DNA from: Pomacea canaliculata
Lineage: Eukaryota > Mollusca > Gastropoda > Architaenioglossa > Ampullariidae
Assembly (NCBI RefSeq): GCF_003073045.1
Contig: NC_037592.1
Location: 11,436,007 to 11,500,006, forward strand
Reading direction: 5' to 3'
Length of the DNA: 64,000 bases
How positions within the stretch are numbered: position 1 is the stretch's first letter; each line of letters opens with the position of its first letter. Under the pieces are notes generated by a model. It was given only the letters and a program-made list of their open reading frames with translations. It searched no databases and was not told where the DNA came from. A program made the translations under genes and the position numbers. Below, piece after piece: positions 1 to 17,562 of the stretch.

Positions 1-339
1 ACCACCTACTTCATTTGAAGAGACAATAGATTGAAGGAAAAAGTAGGAAAATGAAAGGCATGCTGGGGATATCTTTCTAGTCTGTTATATATTAATGAGA
101 CTTTTTTTTCAAAGAGTGAACTAAGCAACGTAGAATAAAATGTACATAGAACAGCTAGTTTTCATTGCTTAATAACTTAATGCCATGACCTTAACACACA
201 CAAGCCCAACGCAGCAACTAAAATTATTAAGTTCGGCTTCTTTTTATTGTGAGCATATTTCAATATCCATGCATGTCTAGCTGGGGCCGTGTACAGTACT
301 TATAAAAACAATAATTCTAAGATTATAATCATGTCTTCT

Positions 340-734
340 TTATAAAGCATAAACCAAAGCATAAAGCTTCACCAAGTTTTTCCTATAAAAATATTTATTT
401 CAGACTTAACAGAATGACTTAATGTAAACAGCTTTTAGACTAGGATGTGTGCAATGTGATTGTGTAAATGATCTCCCAAATGTGACATATTTTGAAAAAT
501 TGCTGCACTTGAAATGTCTTGCTTCTTGTGCCACTCACCCGTTTTCTCTCTATCTTCACTCACTCAGATAAGAGGAACCAAAATGTCAGTAGTTGGATGG
601 ACTGATGTTTTCGAATTGGTCGCAATGAAGGTTATTTGTTCACACCCTTTCTCTCACGCAACCTTCTTCACATACACACTTACTGCCACCCACACACACT
701 ACACAATCTCCATTCAACACATTCTGTTTACTCA
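340..734 (-). other. Probable ARL1 3' UTR / downstream flank
   Basis: Sequence downstream of the ARL1 stop codon (735-737). A minus-strand AATAAA (TTTATT on the plus strand, near 392) is a plausible polyadenylation signal about 340 bp past the stop. The rest, down to base 1, is AT-rich and I see no coding exon, RNA gene or repeat end in it. The 92-aa plus-strand open frame at 514-792 is low-complexity (CA-rich) and not gene-like. Confidence 0.35.
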
Positions 735-7831
<7,097 letters not shown>

Positions 7832-8105
7832 TTTGTTGCAGTTTTCCACTGACTCAAGTCCTAGATACGTGTCGTAGCCGGAAGAAGTCTTCTGCGGCGA
7901 CAAGAGGAAATAAAAATATATTTTTTTTTGTTTCGTAATTTTACAAATCTTCTAATTTATTTGCGTACATTCATAATTAATAAATTATTTTTTACAATTT
8001 TTATACAATGTTGCTAATGTAATAAGGTATATGTTTATTCTTGTCTAAAATATAAGTTCAGCTTTGCTTGTTCATCCGGGTCATCTTCCGACAAAACGGG
8101 CAACC
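7832..8105. promoter_or_regulatory. Shared bidirectional promoter region of ARL1 and the SR-factor gene
   Basis: 274 bp separate the ARL1 start codon (minus, 7831) from the SR start codon (plus, 8106), so both 5' UTRs and both core promoters must lie here unless more 5' exons exist. Both ends are richer in CpG than the flanking introns (for example ACGTGTCGTAGCCGG near 7867 and ATCCGGGTCATCTTCCGAC near 8073). The centre is AT-rich. No TATA box stands out from the A/T background. TTCCG/CCGGAAG motifs (ETS-type) occur on both sides, common in housekeeping bidirectional promoters. Confidence 0.6.
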
Positions 8106-11100
8106 ATGTCTCGACGGGGAGAGGGCTGCCTTTTTATCGGAAGACTAAGTAAAACCACCCGTGTTCGTGATCTAGAAGAAATTTTTGAACAGTATGGACG
8201 TTTGACCAGATGCGATATTAAATATGGTAAGTAGTTAACTTAGGTCTGATTTGGTAAAATTGATGAAATTGTTAACCGCCTTTTCAGTGTCACAGGAGTC
8301 GGGGGTTACACATTCCTCAATTAGTCAATAACACATGGTCGCAGCCGAATTGAAATTAATTGAAAATGCTCTCTGCTTTCTTTGCTGCTGTATTCATTTA
8401 TAGGACAAAGAAGTAAAGAATACGAAAAGTATTTTTGGAAAATGTTGGCGGATTACATAGCCAACTTTTAACTTGTACGATGACATTTACCGTTTTGGGC
8501 ATTTCGCCATCTTAGATTTCAGATCACGTGGCGGTTGACTTTTTTTTTTTTTCCGAATGAGGCTACGGCGGGATAAAATTTAAGCAGTTTGATTACAGGA
8601 CTCTAATTCCGTATACTAATGTCTGAAAAGGGTTAGAAATTAAGCCGCAAATATACCATACAGCTTTCAAGCTGCATCGTAGACAGTTCATCTCGTTTTC
8701 GATATGATGAGGGTGTGTATTTAAGCATCTGATCTGAATGCTTCAATTGTATGCAGCTTTGATTTAAAAATGTGAACAGTGTGAGATAAACTGCATGTTA
8801 TGTGTTTGATCCATCAAGTCCCATATTCTTCTTACTATCAAAAGGCCACATGGCAGCTTGAGTTAATAGAAAAAATGTGTTTTCCGATGTTGAGTTAATA
8901 GAAAAAATGTGTTTTCCGATGTTGATCTGGCAACAGCTGAATAGTGTTTACAGTAATCCCTCATTTATCGTGGGAGATGAGTTCCAGAACCACCCCCACG
9001 ATAACCGAAAATCCACGAAATAAGAAATTATGTATTTATACACTATATTAAGGCTATGTAAACCCTCCCCTATACCTTTACACTACATAAACCTTTCCCA
9101 TTTCCTTAATAATCATTCCCACACGGTTATTTACAATTGTGAGTAGGCATGTAGTGCACATGAGGGTAGCTCTCGTTTCAGAGTAAATACATACACTATT
9201 TACTGTAATTCATATTAATTTTATTATTTAGATTTTTCCAGTTATATTAGTAATATCTTTTTATTCATTTTGGGCTTTTTTCATCTAAGAATTCATTAAA
9301 TATGTTTTTGTCCACTGATTGAACTTTGCAGAAAATCTCTGAAAAAGCATAGATCCGTGAATTATTTTTCCTATTAATTTCTTATAAAAATCCGCGAAAG
9401 GTGAAGCACAAAGTGGCGAGGGATTACTGTAATCAGTTTTTTGTTTGTACTTGTCAAATCAAATGCTTTTGTTTTTTATGTACAAGTACAGTGTATTTAA
9501 AGGGGTGAGGTAGGGTAAGCTCACTCTTCAGTGTCCAAACATGAAATTCCACCATAAGTAATCACAATAGCACTGAAGTGCTCTTGAAATAGAATCAAAA
9601 AGCTCACAACACATTGGAAAAAGGGCAGCATTTTAGAGCTGATTACATGAAAGTCTTTCAGTGCCGATGATGTCAATCCATTTTTGTTTTAGAATACATT
9701 TAATGCTAAGAATGATTGCATTGTGTTTGGCAAGTTGAGTTACTACATTGTTTCCCCCCATTTTTTTTCTTTGTTGCAGGAGCTGAGATGGGTGAGTTTA
9801 TAATTATTTTTGTGATGTGTAGTGATATTGTAAGTAAGCAATAATCATTTAAAGCATAAGGAGGTAAAACTTTTTTAAATCCTCTAATGTGACTTTTTAC
9901 TTGGGCTATTGTTTTGGAATGTTAAGCTTTTACAAAACATGTCACATACTTGAAGGAATAGGAGTTAATGAGCATTATATTTTTTTTTCAGCTTATGCTT
10001 TTGTTGACTACGAGGACAGGAGAGATGCTGAGGTAAAAAAGTTTCTAGTAATTAGATTTCAAAACAACTCATCTTTTTTTTTTCCTTAGCTCACTTTTTT
10101 GTGGAATTTTATCACAGAATTCAAGTTTATTCTAAAATAAAATGGAAGACAAAGGGAGAGTGGCATGACTGTTCACACCCACTGTGTTATCAGCACACTT
10201 TTAAAGGGTGTAAGCAAGCAGAAAATGGTGTGAAGAGTTGTCCATAAGCAGCTCAAGACTGGTATAGAAGGTAGTATGAGGACTAGGAGGCTTTTCTGGC
10301 GCTGTTTAAGAAGGCTGCAATCTTGTCACAGCAAGTTCTTTTTTGCTGATGCAGTGATGGCTGAAATTTTGTTGAATTTGCATTTTTGCCAAATGCTGGG
10401 CTTTTAAAAAGGTAAATGTTATTGAAGGTTTAAGTTTTCTGTACTGGGGCATCACTTGTATTAGTTGCTGCCTTTGATTTGGGGGGTAGGGGAAATTGTG
10501 AAAAGTATTTTTTTTTTTAAAAAAAGGATCACAATTTGTCATAAACAGCAGACGCTGTAGAACTTTTATGAAAATAATTTATGATCTTTTATTTATCACT
10601 AAAACATACTAGCTTGCCACACCATGCCAGGCTTGCCTGTTGCCATGCCATTCCACAACACAAAGCCAGGGCCGACCCCCATCTGATTCCCTCAGCAGCC
10701 AGCTTGTCCAACCGATCGGCTCCTTGCCATTGCCTTTGCCTAACCTGTGCCAACCTCTCGGCTGATGATTTTAAAGAGACGGGTCCATTAAGTCAGCACT
10801 TAAGCCTTTGCCAAAATTCCCTGCCGTCGGAGTGCTGGTGGTATCAAGCAGCCAGTAAAGAGCCACTTCATGGCCAAGTCTGCTTCCGCTAGTCTGTTGA
10901 GTCCCACCCATAATGACTCGCCATGAGAAAGCCATTTCCAACCCTGACGGGGCCTCGTCAGCGAGCCCCCCGCATGGTATATTGCAAGCCTGACCATGCC
11001 TGGCCATTGCCACCCTGACCAGGTCTCGCCACCAGCCGGCCAGGTCATGTCTTCAGGCAGCTTACCCTTGTGCCTGGGCCGAGTAGGTGTTCTCAGATGA

Positions 11101-13386
11101 CTGTCACTTTGTGATTATTTAAATTTATTTTTTCACCTGTTAAGTTCCATTGTTGTGATGGTGGGGTTTTACTTGTCTTCAGCTGTCTCCCTCTTTGTTT
11201 TGGTATCTTTTTTCTTTGCTATTTCTCTTTTTCTTTTTTATTTTGTTAAAATATATATATTGTAGATGTCATGTGGATATTTTGGCAGTTTGTTTCAGTA
11301 CAAAGCTATGATTTTGATTTGCAGCTTTACAGGCCACTTATGATAGTAATTTTATCCGTATATAAAATTACTAACAGCCCTTTGAAACCATCAATATTGT
11401 TTCGAAACAGACTGTTGTCAGCAGTGTTTTACCCACAAAATTTAAGATGCCAAGTTAGAAATTATAAATGTCCACAACCTCAGGGCAGGATTTTTATGGA
11501 GTAAACTAAAGAGAAAAATGCCATGAATACCATGAAAGTGCAGGTGAAAGTTAATGGTGAGCATTGTGCTTGTACCAAAAATATTCCATAAAACTATAAA
11601 TAAGGGTGTTAGTGTCAAAGGAAAATGCTGAACTGTAATTAGGTTTAGTTTCAGTGACTGACCTTAAATGTTTCCAGTGTTGGGAATGTGCACATCGGAG
11701 ATACTGTTTATTGTACTGGCATGTAAAATTGTGATTTATGGTGTCCTTCAGCTATGGTGCCTGAGGTAACTGCCTACTCAGCCCTGAAATGGAAAAGGAT
11801 AACTTAGGTCCCGAGTCTTGGTAAAACAAATCAGACTTCTTAACTCAGAAGTACATTTGCTTGGATTTTTTTTTTTTTTTTTTATGTTAGTCTGATAGAA
11901 TATATACCTATAGAGGACCCCTGGTTATGTCCCTACTGCTATGATTTTGTCTTGTCTTTAGTTTATGGCTAGGCTTTCTGTTAGCTTGGCCTCACCAAGA
12001 ACAGTCATTATCTGTTCAGATAATATTAAAATGTAGACTTCATATTTTGGTGTAAGTTTTTTTTTATTTTTTATTAAGACATGAAATTGGGCAAAATTAA
12101 AGAACATCAAATGCTTGTAATTCTGATTTTTGTTTTCTTCACTGTTGGATGAACAGCATAAAAGTTCTACATTTGCATGATATTAACTTGTACAGTGTTC
12201 ATATATTCCCCAGGACTGTATCAAGTATGAGAATGGCAGAGAAGTATGTGGCTCCAGCATCATTGTAGAGTGGGCTAAGGGGAACCCACGACGGCCTTTG
12301 GTAAGTCTATTTTTTGTATGTTTGTTTTATCTTATAATTGCCTTGCATTGCATTTCAAAAAGAATGGGTGTGCAGTAATGGTTTTCATGCAGTGCAAGGA
12401 ATTTTGCAATGTGTGCAGTATATAAATAACAGCAATCAGAGTAGTAGGCTTTAAATGTAATTTGGTAAAATCTATGCATGGTATCATAAAATTTCACTTT
12501 AGATTTAAGTTATGCTTCTTTTCATACTTAAGTAGGTAGTTGCAATTGTCTATTGATGGTCATGGAAATGCACAAAGCCCCCCAAAAAATGTGTTTTAAT
12601 TTTGGTACATTATAATGTACCAAAGGTATATCTCTGTTTTGTTGTGAAAAACTGCATGATGGGACTTCCCACTGTTGTATTTGTATTTTTTTGGTCTTTT
12701 TGTATGCTAAAAACAACTACCTTAAATGCTTGCCTTCTGGTGACGGCTATTTTTGATTAAGCAAAAACTGTACCACTGGAAATTTTTTATTAAAAAAATA
12801 TAGTGAAAAAGCTTTTAAATCTGGCTTATTGTCTATTGCAGCAACAAGGTTATGATGAATGCTACCGTTGCCATCGTCCGGGTCACTGGGCCAGAGATTG
12901 TCCTGAGGAGCGGTTTGGCTTTCGTCGATCAGGCGGCAGACGAAGATCTCCTAGTCCTAGGCGTCGAAGGAGGTATGTACTGTTTATGTAGTGGGATTTT
13001 TTTTCTGCTAAAAGGAAGATTGATTAAGACAAGTATTGACGTGGACATTTTGTTGTTGCAGTTATTCTAGATCCAGATCCCGTGATCGCAAGTCACGAAG
13101 GTCCAGGTCACGATCTCGTGATCGCAAGTCACGAAGGTCCAGGTCACGCGACCGCAGGAGCCATTCTGGAAGCAAAGGTCGTGACCAGAAGTCTCCAAGC
13201 AAATCACCAGATCGCAAATCTGGCAGTAAGTCTCGGAGCCGCTCACAAAGTCATTCAAAGTCTCGCAGTCCATCAAAGTCTAAGAGTCGTTCACCTGGTA
13301 TACAAAATGGAGAGGAAACAGAACACATAGAGCAGCATGATGAGGGTGATACTACTCAGCACAGCAGGTCAGGAAGCCCCCAGTGA
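8106..13386 (+). CDS. SR-family splicing factor with RRM, CCHC zinc knuckle and RS domain
   Basis: Nuclear pre-mRNA splicing regulator. Exons: 8106-8226, 9780-9791 (12-nt microexon), 9992-10032, 12214-12300, 12842-12972 and 13062-13386, all GT-AG and in phase; 717 nt, 238 aa. Residues 8-85 form one RRM: RNP2-like CLFIGRL, RNP1-like YAFVDYED, then DAEDCIKYENGREVCG and VEWAKG. A CX2CX4HX4C knuckle follows at C94, C97, H102, C107. From about 115 the tail is Arg/Ser-rich with RDRKSRRSRS repeats and many SKS/SRS, the substrate type of SRPK/CLK kinases. RRM plus one knuckle plus RS recalls SRSF7/9G8, but the RRM is closer to the SRSF4/5/6 style, so I give no symbol. The start follows ACC, a good Kozak context. 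Shares its promoter region with ARL1. Confidence 0.94.
8858..8921 (+). repeat. Perfect 32-bp tandem duplication
   Basis: The unit beginning TTGAGTTAATAGAAAAAATG occurs twice in direct succession (8858-8889, 8890-8921) without a mismatch, in intron 1 of the SR gene just before the MITE at 8949. Identity implies a recent slippage or repair duplication. Confidence 0.85.
8949..9432. mobile_element. Pogo/Tc1-mariner-type MITE (about 0.48 kb)
   Basis: Begins TACAGTAATCCCTCATTTAT and ends GGCGAGGGATTACTGTA: the outer 14 bp (TACAGTAATCCCTC) are perfect inverted repeats including the TA target duplication. Further in, GATAACCGAAAATCCACGAA on the left is mirrored by ATCCGCGAAAGGTGAAGCAC on the right. 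There is no transposase ORF. The TIR resembles the CAGTAATCCCTCG ends of pogo-like non-autonomous elements. In SR-gene intron 1. Confidence 0.85.
10447..10572 (+). repeat. Dispersed repeat, copy 2 (uninterrupted)
   Basis: Same repeat as 5919-6262 but without the insertion: GGGCATCACTTGTATTAGTT, then GGTAGGGGAAATTGTGAAAA, a T/A tract, then GCTGTAGAACTTTTATGAAA. In SR-gene intron 3. It defines the empty-site arrangement for copy 1. Confidence 0.55.
10610..11090. other. GC-rich island of unknown nature in SR-gene intron 3
   Basis: About 480 bp clearly richer in G+C than the flanks, with many GCC/CCAG repeats (TTGCC, CATGCC, GACCAGG). Open frames on both strands (10581-10892 plus, 10771-11048 minus) follow from the scarcity of A/T and do not resemble a known protein. 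It could be the 5' region of a retroelement, a decayed processed copy, or foreign to the locus. No terminal repeats found. Confidence 0.4.
13081..13148 (+). repeat. 36-bp tandem duplication inside the RS-domain exon
   Basis: CGTGATCGCAAGTCACGAAG at 13081 starts again at 13117, identical through 13148, adding twelve residues of RDRKSRRSRS-type sequence. In frame, so it lengthens the RS domain without breaking it. Confidence 0.9.
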
Positions 13387-14792
13387 CAGTGCATGCCATT
13401 CAGCACAATATGAATTCCTGTGTCATCATTGTCCCCAGCAGTCGTGAGCTCTTGAATACCAGCTAGTGAAGTTTTCTGCACCCATACAGCAAATGCCAGG
13501 TTTTGACGCTACCATTTATACACCCCCACCTGCCTCAAAACATACAAAAAGCATTTGTGTGGATCATACATCTCTGGCATCTAATATTGATTGCTGCAGT
13601 TGTGATACAAGCATCCAAGGACAGTCCTACTAACGTGTACTGCTGTTCAGGAAAGGTGTAGGATCAGTTACATAACTTGATGGCAAACTTTTTGATGACA
13701 TGCTAAACATGTTAATAGCTTATTGATGATTGGAGAAGTTGACCTAGGTATCATTTAATCATAGTTTTTTGTTAATTTCTTTTCCTTCCAATTTTTACTT
13801 AATTTGACAGTTAAAAGTGCATGTTTTTAGGTTTACTTTAACATTCTTTCAACAACTTCAGTAATGATGGCATACTGCAGGTTACCAAAGCAACAAAAAC
13901 AGCTATGTGAATGTTGACTAGATGAAAAATGATTATGGAAGAAGTTGAACTTTGGGTGTTAAATAAGCTTATTTTGTTTGTCATTTTTAGTTGGCATAAG
14001 GTGCCTGGTTGCAGGAACTCATGACTTTGTGACAAGCTATAATTATTTTTGTGTGCTAATGTCATTTATCATCCCCAGATTTTCCATGTCACTTTCGAGT
14101 TTTTAAGAATTAAAGCCCTTGAAACAGGTATTTTGTGTTTTTTATTTTTACTGTTTTGTTTGTTTCCTTTGGTTATTCTATGGCAGACTGTTTACACACA
14201 AGCAGGCTTGTCTACTGCAATGACGACAAATTTCCAGCACAAAAAAATTCAGTGGGTTATATAACTTGAAAACATCTCAACAAAGCAATAGTTACTTGCT
14301 CAAAAAATGTTTAATGTTTGAAAGCATTGCCATCAATGTCAAATGGTACTGCACAACACAGGAACTGTCTTGTTGTCTAGACAGTGGTTGATGACTACTA
14401 ACAAAAAATATGAATACACGCCATCTGTATATTACTAGTCCTTGCACGTAGTACAGTTCTGTAGAGCTCTTACCAAATTTAGTTAGAAAAGGAAATTCAA
14501 TATGCATCAAAGCTGGCTGTACAGTGTTGCAAGCACAAAAACAGCTCAACTGGCGCATTAGTGAAAATGCATCATATATCATTTTTTTCTGTGTTAAAAA
14601 TACTTCATAGTTTTATGAGTTTGGATCATTATTGCTTTGTTACACTTACATGGTCCAGTACCAACTAATTTCTACTAAATTATGCATAAATCAGCCTGCT
14701 GATTAATGTACTACATAACAAATGGGCAAGTAAAAGAAATTAAACGGAGCTATGCTTCAAAACAAAATGAGCGAAAGATGGAAATTTTTAAG
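13387..14792 (+). other. SR-factor 3' UTR and downstream flank
   Basis: Follows the stop codon at 13384-13386. ATTAAA near 14108 is a candidate polyadenylation signal. No convincing coding exon on either strand; open frames here are short, A/T-rich and match nothing I recognise. Confidence 0.35.
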
Positions 14793-14814
14793 CACTTATA
14801 TTAGCCATAAAATA

Positions 14815-14896
14815 AACGCTTTGAACTGTGGGCAAGAATAGAAGGAAATGCAATGAACGTTTTGAACTGTGGGCAAGAACAGAAGGAAATGTCATA
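14815..14896 (+). repeat. 41-bp tandem duplication, two units
   Basis: Units start at 14815 and 14856, both containing TTTGAACTGTGGGCAAGAA and then AGAAGGAAATG, with only a few differences. Intergenic. The minus-strand open frame 14801-15205 runs through both units and on into the hAT MITE end, so it is not a gene. Confidence 0.8.
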
Positions 14897-15192
14897 ATCA
14901 CAGTAAGGGCTTGTATATGTACCAACAAAGGATCTTAAAATATGACGCCATACAAATAAAATAATCAGCAAGGTTATGCTACTATAAGTAAATTTATGAC
15001 AGTTAAAACTTTGACATATAGACTTTGATATATAGACTAATCTGATTTGATAAGAAGATGCAGCATTGAATTCAGATTTAATGCCAAGAAGGTTTAAATT
15101 TAATAAATCTTGATATGCAATCATGAATGGCACCGTACAAAATAAGGTACCACGGTAGGGGCAGCAAACTGAGTGGTTCACTTTGTCTAGGG

Positions 15193-15856
15193 CAGGGATG
15201 CCCAACCTACGGCCCGTGGGCCATATCCGGCCCGTGACACGGTGCCATCCAGCCCGCGAAGCTTATGCCCACAGTAAAGGAAATCTGCATGTTAGTAATA
15301 AAGAAAACCTAAGACAAAAACGAAAAAAAGGGAAGAAGTATTAATCCCTACGTAGGGGCGTCTCTCAATCTTTCGATGGATTTCATTCTAGATTTTCGTC
15401 TTGGGAGGAAACCAGTGTTTGAGAACGAGGGACACCGCATTCCACAGGGGATTAGTGATCTTTTGATTGATTAATATTTGAATCAGTCGTTAAAGAGATT
15501 GAAAATACAGACTCCGGGCTTTCTAGCAAGGTATAAAACAATGGGGTTGTGATAAGGAAGCAATACCGAAACAGCGTTTGAATTTCGTCATTTTCCTGTG
15601 GAAAACAGGACGGATCACCTTGGGGTACCTCGATTAAAATGTATTTTCAGACAATTTCTAACTTTTATTTTAACAAGACAACTTCAAATATCTCATTAAT
15701 TACTACATAATTAATGGTAAGTACAACTTGCTTCTAATAAAAATGGTAGCTGTTCTATGTTTTTTTTCCTTTTTGTATTTTTGCGGTGAAGTGGCCCGCG
15801 ACATGGCTGTCCGAAATGGATATGGCCCGCAGGCCGAAAAAGGTTGGGCATCCCTG
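15193..15856. mobile_element. hAT-type MITE with perfect 8-bp target-site duplication
   Basis: The element begins CAGGGATGCCCAACCT and ends AGGTTGGGCATCCCTG, a perfect 16-bp inverted repeat. It is flanked by GTCTAGGG on both sides (15185-15192 and 15857-15864). Length 664 bp. Sub-terminal GGCCCG/CCCGC motifs (GGCCCGTGGGCC, CCCGCGAAGC, GGCCCGCAGGCC) are typical of this hAT class. No transposase frame, so it is a non-autonomous passenger. Confidence 0.93.
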
Positions 15857-15864
15857 GTCTAGGG

Positions 15865-17048
15865 CATAAAGTTTTCATAGCATAAAAAAAGTTCAACCCT
15901 CTCCTGCTGGGAATGGAAAAGGTAAGTTATGGGTCACATGCTCGGTTGAGGCTCAACTCTCCTGCTGGAATAGCAAGGAAAATTATAGGTCACAGACAAA
16001 CCAGGAACCCCTGCAATAATGTCAAAGATATACCATTTAAAATTTGTCATAAACTTAATTTTGCAAAGTATATAAAAAACGAATACAACCAAAGAAATCA
16101 CCCTCAAAGACAATCTAGGTTCCAAAATTTTCAACCCTCGTTCACACTGGTGCCTGGGTCTATTACAAGCTTTGAAATTCTAGACTTGTTTCCAAGACAA
16201 TCCTTGCCTGAGACTGAAATGGAACAAGACATCCTGTGCTCCGTTTCAGATTTTGATAGATTTTGTGTAATTTTCATATTATTTGTGCATGACATAATAT
16301 GAAGCAAAGAATTTCATGAATGTTGTGATCTTTACTCTGAAATGCAGTGTATTCTGAGAATGGGGTGGGAACGTCGGCTTTCTACGGGAATGCAGTATGC
16401 TTGGGTCAAAGTAACCTTACGGTTACTAAACTTATGTTGAAGTGCTAAAACCGAAAAAGGGGAGGTGGTGGGTTTTAAAACCATCATTCAGAGAACTGCC
16501 ATATGTTAAAACCAAATTTCATCTGTAAGTTACAAGGCTGGGTAGGGCAGATCTGTACAGCCCTGGTGTCTAATGGGTAGTTGCTGCATAGGGTAGGGCT
16601 GATGAGAGGTTGACAAAATAATCTGTGGATACTGACATAAATGGATGTGCTAACAACAGTATTATCATATCCATGTATGTTGTTTCTATACATATAAATG
16701 CACTGCTAAATTTTGTATGTGTATTTTATTTTTTGTGTGTATTTGTGCCTTATCAAATAATAAAAAAAAAATTGTGTTGCCTCTAGGAAATATGTCAAAA
16801 CCTCAATTTCTGTGACCTGTCAAAAATAGACTTAATGTGTTTGAAGCTACATGAGCTATTTCCTTAGAGGTCCTGTCTACTTTTCTATTTAAAAACAAAA
16901 TGAAGAGGTAAAACAAAATCACAATACGTTCCTTTTGAACTAACAATAGTATGTTCTAGAAATTTGTTAGCAACTTTGACCTTTGACTTTGGTCAGCCAA
17001 AGAATTACACAATATAAATAAACAGAATAAAGCAGGAATTAGTGACAC
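15865..17048. other. Intergenic DNA, no gene recognised
   Basis: A 129-aa plus-strand open frame (15913-16302) has mixed composition but no domain I recognise, no paralogue in the window and no good splice context. I treat it as chance. The remainder is A/T-rich without repeat termini. Confidence 0.3.
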
Positions 17049-17562
17049 AATTGAACTCTGATAAGTCAAAGCTTCAAGGGACCGATGAAAAATTTAGTTA
17101 AGGAAGTTCGTTGAAAAAGAACCTTTTTTTTCACTGTGGACTTATCTTTATTTTTGCATGTGCTCATGCACCATTGTTCCCAGCCAAAAAGTCTTATGGA
17201 TGTTCGACGACAGTTTCTCTTCATTTCTTTTGAAATAAACAAGTCGATGACAGTGAGTCAAAAATGTTAATGGGTACATCTTTACATGACTTGACCAACG
17301 AACGGATGTCAGTTGCATGTTCTTGCCTCCTTCAGGATTGGGAGGAGTACGATTTTATGATACACGATTTTACACTTTCCGACATGTTTTTAAATGGTTT
17401 CAACATGCTGATTGGCTTAAAATTATTCAAGTTGTGGAAGTTTTTGGTTAAGTCAATTTGAGCTACGTAAGTTGAAAGTGCATTGCTTTAACAGGATCCA
17501 ACCAATTGATGTTTAAAATTCGAGTAAGGGAGAATTTCGACTTGTGGAAGCTCGATTGTATA
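17049..17562. mobile_element. Probable diverged MITE with imperfect inverted ends
   Basis: The left end ACAATTGAACTCTGATAAGT matches the reverse complement of the right end (GACTTGTGGAAGCTCGATTG, then T) at roughly two thirds of positions, with the conserved order ACAAT-GA-CT-AAGTC. Internal phrases (AAGGGACCGATGAAAA, TTTAGTTAAGGAAGTTCGTT) recall pogo-like MITEs built from repeated AAGTCGA words. About 0.5 kb, older than the other MITEs. Confidence 0.45.

Noticed and set aside
15913..16302. 129-aa plus-strand open frame
   Set aside because: Begins next to the hAT MITE; no recognised domain and no supporting splice or polyadenylation context.
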